From: an uncultured Oscillospiraceae bacterium
GTDB taxonomy: Bacteria > Bacillota > Clostridia > Oscillospirales > Oscillospiraceae
Length of the DNA: 59,135 nt
Assembly (NCBI GenBank): GCA_944387015.1
Contig: CALXDH010000015.1
Location: forward strand, 1-59,135
Direction of reading: 5' to 3'
Under the pieces are notes generated by a model. It had not been told where the DNA came from and ran no database searches. It saw only the letters and a program-made list of their open reading frames with translations. The translations under genes were made by a program, and so were the position numbers. Shown here one piece after another: positions 17,213 through 26,411 of this stretch (position 1 is the stretch's first letter; each line of letters begins with the position of its first letter).

Positions 17213-18286
17213 TCATTTTGTCTCCAGCATTTCATGCTCTGATCTCATGAACAGCTCACTTTGTACCACCGTTATGAGAATGCTCAATGCCCCTGCAACG
17301 ATCTTTGCCGAAAAAAAAGCGGCCAATACCCGGCTGTTTTCCGCAGCGATCGCAAAGGTCATTTGTCCCCCCAGCATATATGCCCCACTCACAGCAAATG
17401 CCGCATTAATACGCTTGCCGCGCGGGCTCATCTGCGGCCAAAGGGGTGACATAGCAACACTGCTGATGCTGTTGAGCAAGATCCCGCTGAATGAGACCGG
17501 GTCCAAATGAAACACTTTCATTGTAAAGCTTACCTTCAGGCATTTTTGTATCAGCGCAGAGAGGATTGTTCCCCCAATCACTATGACCAGCATTTTGATA
17601 AAGGTCACCATGCTGTCTGCCAAATGGCCCAAAATACTGTCGGGATTTATCTGCAGCAGGATAACCACCGCCGCAAATAGGCCTATACACAGGCTCTGCA
17701 AAACTTCGCCGAACATTTTGAGCACCCGCTGTGTTAAGGCAGGTCTTTTTAAAAATCCCACAGCAATGAGAATGCAGATCGCCCACACAGGCAAGCAGTT
17801 GCACAGGATGCTCAAAAGCGGAATCCCGATCACCACGCCCCCGGTCAAAATGCCGGCAGGCGCTGCAATGATCCCCGCAATGAACCCCTGTATCAATATA
17901 TCCTGCGAATCATGAATGGTCGAGCTGAAGATCGGAAGCTGAAAGCTGATAAACTGTCCAATACAGCCGGCAAGGATCAGACTGCAGAAGAAAAACCACT
18001 CCTGCTCGCGGACAATTTCTTGGCACAGTTTGAATCCCCCCAGATCCGGGGACAGCAAGCTGCCAATAATAATCGCGGGGAGATAAGACTCACTTACCGA
18101 TAACACCTGGGTCAGTTTGCCTACGAGAACGGCCCCCACACAGCAGATCCCAATATAGGGAAGGATCGTAGACGACATGGCAAAAACAGCCGCATCTACA
18201 TATTGTGCCAATCCCCATCGCTGAATGATCTTATCGATCAGTCCCAAGACGCACAAAAACGAAAATATCAAAACAATCAGATCCAT
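17213..18286 (-). CDS. EutH-like membrane transporter
   Basis: 357 residues, about 10-11 membrane helices. The overall pattern (a helix ending in LIDKIIQRWGL, then PYIGICCVGAVL, a LLSPDLGGFKL loop and VSGAYMLGGQM) matches the ethanolamine-permease EutH family, which is otherwise found with ethanolamine-utilisation genes. No eut enzyme genes lie nearby; instead it follows a TRAP/sugar-kinase operon after a terminator. ATG 18286 is used because GAGGAAA stands 8 nt upstream; longer starts lack this. Substrate uncertain, possibly a small amino alcohol or polyol. Confidence 0.7.
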   Translation of the reverse strand: MDLIVLIFSFLCVLGLIDKIIQRWGLAQYVDAAVFAMSSTILPYIGICCVGAVLVGKLTQVLSVSESYLPAIIIGSLLSPDLGGFKLCQEIVREQEWFFFCSLILAGCIGQFISFQLPIFSSTIHDSQDILIQGFIAGIIAAPAGILTGGVVIGIPLLSILCNCLPVWAICILIAVGFLKRPALTQRVLKMFGEVLQSLCIGLFAAVVILLQINPDSILGHLADSMVTFIKMLVIVIGGTILSALIQKCLKVSFTMKVFHLDPVSFSGILLNSISSVAMSPLWPQMSPRGKRINAAFAVSGAYMLGGQMTFAIAAENSRVLAAFFSAKIVAGALSILITVVQSELFMRSEHEMLETK

Positions 18287-18360
18287 GTCTTTTATTTCCT
18301 CGTATGGTACCGGGTCTTTCAAAATTCACTTGCAGTTTTGCTCCTGCGTTCCATGGTGAA

Positions 18361-18422
18361 TAAACGACCCTATCTGCTCCGAACAATGAGAAACTATCGT
18401 TCAGATTGGATAGGGTCGTTTA
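18361..18422. terminator. Terminator after dctP
   Basis: TAAACGACCCTATC (18361-18374) pairs with GATAGGGTCGTTTA (18409-18422), a 14-bp stem with a 34-nt loop. It separates the DctP gene from the EutH-like gene on the minus strand. The T-tract on either side is short, so termination may be partial. Confidence 0.6.
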
Positions 18423-18487
18423 CTCTTGTCAGGTCAGCTGGCAGTTGCCGTTTCTGTCACCCGGCTTGGTCCATGCAGATTTACCCC

Positions 18488-19558
18488 TTAAAGGAACTGC
18501 TCCACCTCAGCCTTGAGATGATCAATCACATCCTGACCATACGTCTCAACGCCCCAGGTACCCCAGAGCTGGTCAATGGCCTTGCTCATGATGGCTGCCA
18601 TCTCTTCATCCGTGGGAATATAGACTTCGATCCCAAGCTCCTGCAGGTCGGAAATCGCCTGCTCATCCTGCACTTCCAGCGCATCAAGGGCCTCTTCGAT
18701 CATTTCATTCATGGCATTGGTCATGATCGTCTGATACTCGGCAGGCAGAGAGTCAAACAGGTCCTTGTTCATGATGCAAACATATGCATCGGTAGAAGTT
18801 CTCAGATCCAGGAAGTAATTGATCAGATCGGCCATAACGGAGTAGTTGGAATAGGCGCCGCCGCCAACCCAGCCGTCGCAAACGCCGGTCTGCATTGCAC
18901 TATACAGATCCGCGTAAGGGATCGTGGTGCTGGGATAGTTCATGATTTCGGAAACAGCGATCTTCTGGGACTCCAGGCCGGGAACACGGATCAGCGTCTG
19001 GTGGGCATACTCCGTATCAAAAAGATGATCAATATCGTCACCCTTCACATCAACGATGCCAAAGCCGGTGAAACCATTGGTCCAGAATCCGAAGTTGTGA
19101 ACCCCGTAACCCGCCTGGAATTCCTTGTATTCGTCATACAGCCAGCTTCCTTCGCCAAAAACGGTTCTGAACTGGTCGAGGTTCGTGCAAAGATAGGGCA
19201 GGTAAGGGATGCCGCCGAAAGAATCATACGTATCCGCAGGAGGGATCAGGCCCATTTCAATGGAACCGTTCATGATCTCATCGTAGACTTGAATATAGTC
19301 GCCCAGCTGGGACGCCGGGAACACATTGATCTTGATGTCGCCGTTGGTCTGCTCATAGATCTTGTCCGCGGCATTCTGCATGGCAATGGTATCAATGGTC
19401 TCCGTGCCGCCAATGCCGGCAAAAGAAAATGTATACGTCGGAGTATCTTTCATGCCGCCGGAATCAGACGTGCCGGGACTTTCCTCCGCAGTGTCACCGC
19501 AGGCCGTGAGGGACACAACCAGTGCAAAAAGCATGCAGATTGAGAAAAACTTCTTCAT
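18488..19558 (-). CDS. dctP: TRAP transporter substrate-binding lipoprotein (DctP type)
   Basis: 356 residues. Signal peptide with lipobox LTAC, so it is a lipid-anchored receptor outside the cell. The mature part is of the TRAP DctP family (solute-binding family 7), with the conserved RVPGLESQKIAVSEIM region containing the Arg that usually contacts a carboxylate, followed by DGWVGG. This suggests an organic or sugar acid substrate. It is the last gene of the FGGY-kinase operon; its membrane partners DctQ and DctM are encoded 5-7 kb away on the same strand. Confidence 0.9.
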   Translation of the reverse strand: MKKFFSICMLFALVVSLTACGDTAEESPGTSDSGGMKDTPTYTFSFAGIGGTETIDTIAMQNAADKIYEQTNGDIKINVFPASQLGDYIQVYDEIMNGSIEMGLIPPADTYDSFGGIPYLPYLCTNLDQFRTVFGEGSWLYDEYKEFQAGYGVHNFGFWTNGFTGFGIVDVKGDDIDHLFDTEYAHQTLIRVPGLESQKIAVSEIMNYPSTTIPYADLYSAMQTGVCDGWVGGGAYSNYSVMADLINYFLDLRTSTDAYVCIMNKDLFDSLPAEYQTIMTNAMNEMIEEALDALEVQDEQAISDLQELGIEVYIPTDEEMAAIMSKAIDQLWGTWGVETYGQDVIDHLKAEVEQFL

Positions 19559-19625
19559 ATTGGCTCTCTCCTTTTAATTGGGCTTTTGTTGGAAATACGC
19601 TTGCAGCAGGGGATCTTTGCGGCAG

Positions 19626-20396
19626 CTATGCCTTCCTCTGCTCATCAAAAATCGTTGTCTTTTTCAGCTGGTCAATCATGGCGTAATCCGTCATGTCGAA
19701 TGAAAGGGGCGTAATGGGCACATAGCCTCTTTCCATGTAAGCCAGATCCGTTCCCTCTTCCTTTCTGTCTGACAGATTGTTGCCATGCATCCAGTAAAAT
19801 ATCCGGCCTTTGGGATCCTGCATCTCCAGGAAGCAGTCATTGTACCATCGCCATCCTTGTCTGGCAAAAGCATAGCCCTTGATCTCCCCAAATGGTAATT
19901 CCGGATAATTGACCGACAGTGTCGTGGTCGGTTGAAAACCGTTCCTTTGCCACCGCGCAATTATATCGATCAAACATTTCGCGGCTTCGCGGGGATCACA
20001 CTTTGAACTGTTCTGCGACATGGCTATGCTCGGTATCCCATGAAGGCATCCTTCTATCGCCGCAGCAACGGTACCTGAATAGAGGACCTCCGTCGCCATG
20101 TTGGGCGAGGGATTAATGCCGCCTACCACCAGATCCGGCCTGACATCCAGCAGTTTTGCAAACGCAAATTTGACACAATCAGCCGGTGTTCCGGAAAGGG
20201 TCCAGGCTCTCGCCGCATGGGGGATCTGCACCTCTCTGAGCCATAAGGGATTATGGGGAGAGAGGCCGTGTCCGCCCGAACTGAACTCCTTCTCAGGCAC
20301 GCATACATAAACGTCCCCGATCTTTGACAACGCTTCAACGGTGATCGGCAGAAGCGGAGCCTGGATCCCATCATCGTTTGACAAAAAGATGATCAT
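19626..20396 (-). CDS. surE: SurE-family 5'/3'-nucleotidase or phosphatase
   Basis: 256 residues, the size of SurE. The metal-binding SNDDGI motif (D8, D9) is at the N terminus, with SSGGHGLS and GGINPSPN as the second and third metal-site segments, then YSGTVAAAIEG. SurE enzymes remove phosphate from nucleotides and other small phosphate esters. Its start ATG overlaps the stop of the dehydrogenase gene (ATGA), so it is part of the sugar operon, an unusual setting. It may dephosphorylate a pathway intermediate here. Confidence 0.9.
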   Translation of the reverse strand: MIIFLSNDDGIQAPLLPITVEALSKIGDVYVCVPEKEFSSGGHGLSPHNPLWLREVQIPHAARAWTLSGTPADCVKFAFAKLLDVRPDLVVGGINPSPNMATEVLYSGTVAAAIEGCLHGIPSIAMSQNSSKCDPREAAKCLIDIIARWQRNGFQPTTTLSVNYPELPFGEIKGYAFARQGWRWYNDCFLEMQDPKGRIFYWMHGNNLSDRKEEGTDLAYMERGYVPITPLSFDMTDYAMIDQLKKTTIFDEQRKA

Positions 20397-21511
20397 GGCT
20401 TCATGGCTTCAAGATAGGTCTTTCCGAGAATATTCGCGCCCTTGATCGCAGCGACCAGATTCTTCATATTTACTTCAAACGGTTCAAGAGAAACCAGATT
20501 TGACTTCAGAGACTTGGCTGCAATGGCTTCAATATTCTCTTCCGTCGGCTCCACATGGAACTGTTCAAGCGTAACAGGAAGCCCGACACGCACCATGAAC
20601 TTCATGATTTTATCGATTTCTTCCTTGCTTCGATTTTCAAGGACCAGCTCAACAACGATCCCGAATGCCACCTTTTCGCCATGGAGGAAGGATGCCGTCT
20701 GGGGCAGGATCGTAAGGCCGGAATGGATCCCGTGGGCCGTTACGCAGCCAGTATTTTCGAAACCAAGACCGGAAAGCAGGGTATTGGCTTCGATCACATC
20801 TTCCACAGCCGAGGTAAGGATGCCCTGCTTCACACAGGCCAGGGCAAATTCGCCCTTTTCCAGGAGAATGTCATAGCACAGGTCGGCAATGGCAATCGCC
20901 AGACGGGTAGGCTTATACCCTGCGCCAATATGGTTGGGCGTATCAGAGTCAAGGATCGCATGCGCCTCAAAATATGTGGCAAGGGCATCCCCCATTCCGG
21001 AAATAAACAGTCTGGGCGGTGCGGAAATGATAATGTCCGTATCCAGAAGGACCATTTCCGCATGCTTTTTCAGCATGATGCTCCCCAAATGTTCCCCCTC
21101 ATCCGAGTACATCACGGAGAGCGCCGAAGTAGGCGCGTCAGACGAAGCAGATGTGGGACAAATAATTTTCGGCAAAGAGAGCTGCTCTGCTACCATTTTG
21201 GCGGTATCCATGGTCTTTCCGCCGCCAATGCCCACAATTACCTCCGGCTGAAACTCCTTTGACGCATCAATCACCCGATTGATCTCTTTCCAGCTGCACT
21301 CTCCTTCTCCAGCCATGCACATAAGCCTGGAATCCGTATCCTGAAAAGATTCCTCAAGCTTTGCGGAAATAGACTGGTAGAGGAACGCATCAATAATTGC
21401 GAGAACATTCCTGCCGCAGTTTGCAGTATATTTTGCAAGGTTCTTGATCTCACCAGGTCCCTGAACATACTGAAGGGGACCACCGAATCCACGAGATAAG
21501 GTCTTTTCCAT
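20393..21511 (-). CDS. Iron-type alcohol dehydrogenase, glycerol-dehydrogenase-like
   Basis: 372 residues. NAD-binding GIGGGKTMDTAK, the TSASSDAPTSALSV segment typical of GldA, and metal ligands from GMGDALATYFEA (Asp), TAHGIHSGL (His) and FLHGEK (His). It should oxidise a vicinal diol or polyol to a ketone. Start ATG 21511 follows AGAAGGG at 6 nt; the longer ATG at 21529 has no ribosome site. It sits between an unknown TIM-barrel-like protein and SurE, in the same operon as an FGGY kinase. Confidence 0.88.
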   Translation of the reverse strand: MEKTLSRGFGGPLQYVQGPGEIKNLAKYTANCGRNVLAIIDAFLYQSISAKLEESFQDTDSRLMCMAGEGECSWKEINRVIDASKEFQPEVIVGIGGGKTMDTAKMVAEQLSLPKIICPTSASSDAPTSALSVMYSDEGEHLGSIMLKKHAEMVLLDTDIIISAPPRLFISGMGDALATYFEAHAILDSDTPNHIGAGYKPTRLAIAIADLCYDILLEKGEFALACVKQGILTSAVEDVIEANTLLSGLGFENTGCVTAHGIHSGLTILPQTASFLHGEKVAFGIVVELVLENRSKEEIDKIMKFMVRVGLPVTLEQFHVEPTEENIEAIAAKSLKSNLVSLEPFEVNMKNLVAAIKGANILGKTYLEAMKP

Positions 21512-21550
21512 AGCGCACCCTTCTTCCATAAATTTAGTTTTGGATCTCAG

Positions 21551-22225
21551 TCACTGCTCGTTGCAATATGTATCGATCCTGTCGATCCGTTCCGCCACAG
21601 TGCCGCCGCCAAATTTGCCGTCTTCAAAAAGAGCTCCGCCAACCGTAATTCCCCAAGGCTGCATCTTCTTGATAAAGTCCAGTTTGCCGAAGTCGTTAAC
21701 CGAGCCGGTCATCATGAAAGTGACCCCCGCCTCATCGAACTTTTTCTTGAGACTGGCGGCGAGTTCTTCCGGATCGCCGTCAACCCATCTGTAAGCGGAC
21801 ATGCGAATTCCGGGGGATCCGGCGCGGATGATCTCCATAGCGGACTCGGTAATGGATTCAATGGTACCTACCAGCTTCATGGAATCATCTCTCTCACCAA
21901 ATGCGGGAAAATGGAGAACGCCCGCAGCTTTCAGCTTGTCCGAGACGGACTTGAAATAGAACCCCAAATTGCCGTCAATATGGTATTTGATCGCCAGATC
22001 CGCCCACTTGTTGGCCATTTCCTCATCGGTGGTAAGCGGCTCGATCACAACATGCTTGCCGGCATCCAGCATGGCCCGGATCAACGCCTCTCCTTCTTCC
22101 AGGGTCACGCCCGCATCCTTGAAGCCCCAATATGCAGCCTTTGCGTGTTTGTTGGCTTCGAAGACCTCAAGCGCATGGGGTACCGTAACATCGTTATGGG
22201 TCAGCATGGCAACACATCTGATCAT
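21551..22225 (-). CDS. Unrecognised probable TIM-barrel enzyme
   Basis: 224 residues, soluble. I do not recognise the family. Eight hydrophobic strand-like segments alternate with helices (IRCVAMLTHND, AAYWGF, KHVVIEPLT, GNLGFYF, VLHFPAFG, IRMSAYRW, VTFMMTG, GITVGGALF), which suits a (beta/alpha)8 barrel of aldolase, epimerase or isomerase type. Start ATG 22225 follows GGGAGGAG. It lies between an FGGY kinase and a glycerol-dehydrogenase-like gene, so an aldolase or isomerase acting on a phosphorylated sugar is a fair guess, not a finding. Confidence 0.6.
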   Translation of the reverse strand: MIRCVAMLTHNDVTVPHALEVFEANKHAKAAYWGFKDAGVTLEEGEALIRAMLDAGKHVVIEPLTTDEEMANKWADLAIKYHIDGNLGFYFKSVSDKLKAAGVLHFPAFGERDDSMKLVGTIESITESAMEIIRAGSPGIRMSAYRWVDGDPEELAASLKKKFDEAGVTFMMTGSVNDFGKLDFIKKMQPWGITVGGALFEDGKFGGGTVAERIDRIDTYCNEQ

Positions 22226-22308
22226 TTCAAATCTCCTCCCAATTTTTTCTATTTGCCTGGGGAATTTCAAATCATGATTCATAAGCAGGAGCCTATCCGG
22301 AATGCCGA

Positions 22309-23820
22309 TCACGCATCTTCGTACTTATGATAGGTCTTTTCCAAATCGTCATGGATCTCAACATAAAGCGGGAAAAGTTTGCTGTACTTTTCCACATTTT
22401 CAGGATTCGGCTCCGTAATGCTGTCGATCACAGCGGTCTTTTCAACGGCTTCCTGGTGAGACCCAAAGACTCCTAAGGCCACACCGGTGAGCATCGCAGC
22501 GCCCAGGGAAGAATCGTCCCGTTTGTACTTTACGATTTTTCTGTCAAACACATCTGCGAGGATGCTTCTCCAAAGGGGAGACTTTGACCCGCCGCCAACA
22601 AACGAAATCTGATCGATGCGGCCAAATTCCTCCATGCCTTCAAAGCACTGGCGCAAAGAAAATGTAACGCCCTCCAGCAAAGCCCGATTAAAATGTCCCC
22701 TCCTATGCATGGAGGAAAAACCGGTAAACGAAGCGCGGAGCTTTGGATCCCAGTATGGAGCCCGCTCTCCGGACATGTACGGGTGGAAAAAGAGCCCGTC
22801 CGCCCCCGGAGGGACCCCTTCCGCTTCCTTATCCAGAAGCTGGTATGTATTTTGTCCTCCGGCAATTTCTTCCGCGAGTTCTTTTTGGCAGAACGTATCC
22901 CTGTACCAGCGCAGTGCCTGGGCTGCAGAAACCGTCCCTCTTCCGTAATACCAAACGCCGTCCACCACATGGGAATATATGAAAGTGTCCAAAAACGGCG
23001 CTCCAATATTGCGGAAAACGTTGATGCCGCCGGCTGTTGCCATCTTGAGCACACAGTCACCGGGCTTGAGCCCGCCGACAGAGTAGCTTTCCAGCGAGGT
23101 GTCTGAGGCGCCCATCACCACCGGAATGCCTTCCTTCAATCCTGTCAGCGCAGCGGCCTTTGCCGTAACATAGCCGGAAATATCGGTCGTCTTTCTGATT
23201 TCAGGAAGCACCGTCATGGGAAGCCCCGTCAATTTAACAAGGTCCTCCGACCAGACCATTTTCCGGTTGTCGAACATCAAAGAGCCCTGTGCCTGGATAT
23301 GTGTGGTGGAAATCGCCCCGGTCAGCTGATAGCGCACATAGTCGTCAATAAACATGATGCGCTCGATCTTGCTGTATACTTCCGGTTCATTGTCCCGCAC
23401 CCACATCAGCTGTGGAAGCGACCATGTTGCGCTGGGAGAGGAAAATGTCGTGCTTTTGATCAGATCCAGATACCGTTCTTTCAGGAACGCTGCTTCCTGA
23501 TAGGCTCTTTGGTCCTGCCACATAATGGTATCCCGAATGACCGCTCCGTTCCGGTCCAGGAGCACCGTGTTATGCGCAGATGCGTCAACAGCAAGGCCGA
23601 TAATATCCTTGGTCGAAAACTTCCCCTTCTCTGCCGCACGCTTCAGGGAAAGGATCATGGCATTGAGCCAGTCCGTTGATTTTTGTTCAACCCATCCGAA
23701 GTGAGGATGATAAGAAGGATATTCGGTGTATCCGTCTGCGATAAACCGGCCGTTTGTATCAATGACGGTTGCTTTGCAGCCGCTGGTGCCAATATCTACA
23801 CCCAATAAATACGTTCCCAT
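22309..23820 (-). CDS. FGGY-family carbohydrate kinase, xylulokinase-like
   Basis: 503 residues. The phosphate-1 motif GVDIGTSGCKATVID is at the N terminus, catalytic-base region MGASDTSLES in the middle and adenosine motif VGGGSKSPLW near residue 410. FGGY kinases phosphorylate ketoses, polyols or related compounds. ATG 23820 follows AGGAAGGAG at 5 nt; the longer frame lacks this. First gene of the operon kinase / unknown / dehydrogenase / SurE / DctP, from a promoter at 23888-23916. Exact sugar unknown. Confidence 0.9.
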   Translation of the reverse strand: MGTYLLGVDIGTSGCKATVIDTNGRFIADGYTEYPSYHPHFGWVEQKSTDWLNAMILSLKRAAEKGKFSTKDIIGLAVDASAHNTVLLDRNGAVIRDTIMWQDQRAYQEAAFLKERYLDLIKSTTFSSPSATWSLPQLMWVRDNEPEVYSKIERIMFIDDYVRYQLTGAISTTHIQAQGSLMFDNRKMVWSEDLVKLTGLPMTVLPEIRKTTDISGYVTAKAAALTGLKEGIPVVMGASDTSLESYSVGGLKPGDCVLKMATAGGINVFRNIGAPFLDTFIYSHVVDGVWYYGRGTVSAAQALRWYRDTFCQKELAEEIAGGQNTYQLLDKEAEGVPPGADGLFFHPYMSGERAPYWDPKLRASFTGFSSMHRRGHFNRALLEGVTFSLRQCFEGMEEFGRIDQISFVGGGSKSPLWRSILADVFDRKIVKYKRDDSSLGAAMLTGVALGVFGSHQEAVEKTAVIDSITEPNPENVEKYSKLFPLYVEIHDDLEKTYHKYEDA

Positions 23821-23865
23821 TTTGCTCCTTCCTATGTTCAAATCTGGTTCTTTGTGTAATTGCAC

Positions 23866-23894
23866 TTGAAATTCTGTGACGGCAAATATATAAT
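23866..23894 (+). promoter_or_regulatory. Promoter of the MIF-family tautomerase gene
   Basis: TTGAAA (23866-23871) and TATAAT (23889-23894), 17 bp apart, about 37 bp upstream of the start codon. It shares its -10 region with the opposite-strand promoter of the kinase operon. Confidence 0.75.
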
Positions 23895-23916
23895 TTTTTC
23901 ACCAATTTCGAATCAA
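23888..23916 (-). promoter_or_regulatory. Promoter of the FGGY-kinase operon
   Basis: On the minus strand TTGATT (23911-23916) and TTATAT (23888-23893), 17 bp apart. The -10 boxes of this and the plus-strand promoter occupy the same bases, so only one polymerase can bind at a time. Confidence 0.6.
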
Positions 23917-23930
23917 GGAGGCCCAAAAAT

Positions 23931-24278
23931 ATGCCGTGTATCAGATGCTCTGTCAACCAGAAACTCACCAGCCAAAACAAGGAAAACTTGTTCCAGGGGT
24001 TCATCGATGCCATCCAACTTATTCCTGGGAAAACTCCTGACTCCCTCATGGTGATCCTTGAAGACTCCAAGGATATTTACTTCCATCAGCGTGATGATCT
24101 CAAAAGCGCCTTTGTGGAAGTGAATATGCTTTTGAGAACCGATCCCAGCGAATATTTCTCCCCCATGACGGAAAAAATCTGCAAGCTGCTGCAGGAGGAG
24201 CTGGACATTGCCGGGACAAACGTATATGTCCGCTATCTCGCCACGCCCGACTGGGGTTGGAACGGGAAAAACTTTTAA
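23931..24278 (+). CDS. MIF / D-dopachrome tautomerase family protein
   Basis: 115 residues, the length of macrophage migration inhibitory factor. Proline follows the initiator Met (MPCIR), the catalytic base of the tautomerase superfamily once Met is removed; the C terminus WGWNGKNF resembles the W-N motif of MIF. Such proteins form trimers and tautomerise keto-enol compounds. It follows AAGGAGG and ends at its own terminator. It is transcribed opposite to, and between, the kinase operon and the TRAP genes; a role in keto-sugar or keto-acid tautomerisation is possible. Confidence 0.85.
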   Translation: MPCIRCSVNQKLTSQNKENLFQGFIDAIQLIPGKTPDSLMVILEDSKDIYFHQRDDLKSAFVEVNMLLRTDPSEYFSPMTEKICKLLQEELDIAGTNVYVRYLATPDWGWNGKNF

Positions 24279-24342
24279 CCGCAAGCTGCAGGAAAGAAAC
24301 ACGATCGACTGCGATTTAACGCTGCCCGGCTCCGCTTCCCTG

Positions 24343-24377
24343 TCCTGACGGAACTTTCGTTCCGTCAGGATTTTTAT
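24343..24377 (+). terminator. Terminator after the tautomerase gene
   Basis: TCCTGACGGAA pairs with TTCCGTCAGGA around CTTTCG and is followed by TTTTTATTT. Confidence 0.88.
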
Positions 24378-24401
24378 TTGCAGGAAAGTTCATCTCTCCC
24401 A

Positions 24402-25700
24402 TCAAGCGCCCATGATCAGGGTCGGCAGCCACGTGGAAAATGCAGGCCAATACGTCGTCACAAGAAGCGTGGGGATATACGCAAAAACGATCAGGAACAG
24501 CATCGGTTTGATTTCTCTTGCGGTAGAAGTCTTGAACACGCGGGAAGAGAGATAGAGGAAGGGCGCCGTGGGGGGCGTAATGCAGCCCATGCCCAGGTTC
24601 ACGCCCATGACAGCCGCAAAGTGATAAGGGGACAGACCCAGCGACGTGGCAATGGGGAAGAGAATGGGCGCCGCCAGCAAAATACCGGACGTATCATCCA
24701 TGATCATTCCCAGGATGATCATAAAGAGATTCAGCATCAGCAGGATCACATACTTGTTATCCGATACAGAAATGAGCGCGTCTGCCACGATCTGAGGGAT
24801 CTGGAGCTGGGTAAGGACCCGGCTGAGCATGGAGATGATGGCAACCATGCACATGACGACGCCGGTCGAAACGGCAGTCTCCTTAATGATGGGGAAGAGC
24901 TCCCGCATCTTGAACCCTTTGTAAATAAGGATGGAAACAGGCACCGCATACAAAACAGCAATACCGGCGGATTCCGTTGCAGTCATAGCGCCGGAATAAA
25001 TCCCGCCCAAAATAATGACCGGCATGAAAAGTGCAGGCAATGCGTAAATCGTTCTGCGTCCGGTATCCCGCAGTTTCTCTCTGGGGGGCATTTTTGTTTC
25101 ATAAATGATGTCTTTGTCCTTCCGCAGGAGGATCCAGGATCCAATGCTCAGGAGGATCGTGAGCATAATACCGGGGATCACCGTGGAGAGGAAGCACGAG
25201 AGGACCGAGATGTTCATCGTCCACGCGATGAGGATCTGCGCGCCAGAGGGCGGGATCAGCAGTCCCAAGGGAGAAGCACAGCATGCAATCGCCGCCATGG
25301 TCGGTGTGGGATAGTGCTTTTCTTTTGCCCGGGGAGCGATAATGGAACCCACGCAGGAAAGCGTTGCCGCACCAGAACCGCAGATGGATCCAAAAATAGC
25401 GGATGTAACACAGGTAACGATCGCCAGTCCGCCTCTGATCCGGCCGAAAAACGCATCGACGAAATCGATCAGAGCACCGCCGATCTTGCCTTTTTCCATA
25501 ACGCCTCCGGCCAGCACAAACATCGGGATCGCCAGCAGCGTAACAGACTGGATCTTGCCAAAGGATGTGGTAAGGAGCGCCACCGGATTAAAATCATAGA
25601 TGATCTGCAGAACAGCCGTCGCAGCGCCAAAGCTGAACGGAACAGAAACTCCCACCATCAGCAGAACCAGGAGAATTAGGAAAATGATTAAAACGATCAT
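24402..25700 (-). CDS. dctM: TRAP transporter large permease (DctM type)
   Basis: 432 residues, about 12 membrane helices, typical DctM length. Motifs such as AIPMFVLAGGVMEKG, SAIFGSICGSGAATLSCVG, IPPSGAQILIAW and GMGCITPPTAPFLYL are family hallmarks. It forms the Na+-driven translocation channel of a tripartite TRAP transporter. Its start lies 3 bp after the small permease stop. No binding-protein gene adjoins, so the DctP lipoprotein at 18488-19558 is the likely partner. Confidence 0.93.
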   Translation of the reverse strand: MIVLIIFLILLVLLMVGVSVPFSFGAATAVLQIIYDFNPVALLTTSFGKIQSVTLLAIPMFVLAGGVMEKGKIGGALIDFVDAFFGRIRGGLAIVTCVTSAIFGSICGSGAATLSCVGSIIAPRAKEKHYPTPTMAAIACCASPLGLLIPPSGAQILIAWTMNISVLSCFLSTVIPGIMLTILLSIGSWILLRKDKDIIYETKMPPREKLRDTGRRTIYALPALFMPVIILGGIYSGAMTATESAGIAVLYAVPVSILIYKGFKMRELFPIIKETAVSTGVVMCMVAIISMLSRVLTQLQIPQIVADALISVSDNKYVILLMLNLFMIILGMIMDDTSGILLAAPILFPIATSLGLSPYHFAAVMGVNLGMGCITPPTAPFLYLSSRVFKTSTAREIKPMLFLIVFAYIPTLLVTTYWPAFSTWLPTLIMGA

Positions 25701-25703
25701 GCG

Positions 25704-26222
25704 TTATTCCTCCTTAGGCAAATAATCTGCAGGTTTTGAAAGGATCGCGGCAATAAAGTGGAACAAAGAGTAAACAAAGCAGAGAAATAAACCGATGGAA
25801 ATTGCAGAAGTGGTCAGCAGCATGGGCATTTTCAGCGCCGTTGTATAACCAAAATTCTGGATATTGAAAACCAGATATTTTCCCACGCCCCAATAAGCAA
25901 GGATCGCAGCAGTCGCCGTAGTAAACCCTTTGACAAAAATCGTTTTGATCCAAAGGATCTTGGGATTTTTGATGAACAAGTCCAGCATATCTGCCGTAAT
26001 GTGAGAGTCTTCCAGGCTTCCGTATGCCGCGCCGATCCAATAAAGCCACAGAGCAAAAAGCGTAATGATCTCATCGCTGCCGTAAATATCACTGTGCAAA
26101 ATGTATCGAACGAACACGCAGATGCCTATCGTAAGCGTTAAGATAATGCTGCTGGCAATCAATATGAAAGACATCAGCCGATCAAGCATGCGCCATAGGA
26201 AAGAATTTTTGATTTTGTTCAT
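25704..26222 (-). CDS. dctQ: TRAP transporter small permease (DctQ type)
   Basis: 172 residues with four membrane helices, the DctQ architecture. It bridges the binding protein and DctM. ATG 26222 (MNKIKN) is chosen because AGGG stands 7 nt upstream; an ATG two codons earlier overlaps that ribosome site. First gene of the dctQM pair, divergent from an XRE regulator that may control it. Confidence 0.88.
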   Translation of the reverse strand: MNKIKNSFLWRMLDRLMSFILIASSIILTLTIGICVFVRYILHSDIYGSDEIITLFALWLYWIGAAYGSLEDSHITADMLDLFIKNPKILWIKTIFVKGFTTATAAILAYWGVGKYLVFNIQNFGYTTALKMPMLLTTSAISIGLFLCFVYSLFHFIAAILSKPADYLPKEE

Positions 26223-26411
26223 TTTCATCCCTCACTTCTATTGATCCAGTTTGAGTCTCCTATCACCAGAGCATGGACAGTAAATTCGAACCGTTCCCCC
26301 CTTAGGAAGCAGTCTCTTTGCTGAATTCTTTCCAATGCTCACATTGTGATTCTGCGCAACAATCCGGGGTTAAAAACCAATTTTTTCCTGTCGTCCTTGA
26401 ATAATTTTCTA

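Noticed and set aside
24378-25679. 433-codon plus-strand frame opposite the TRAP large permease
   Set aside because: Antisense shadow rich in Arg, His and Gln; the minus strand encodes a clear DctM protein.
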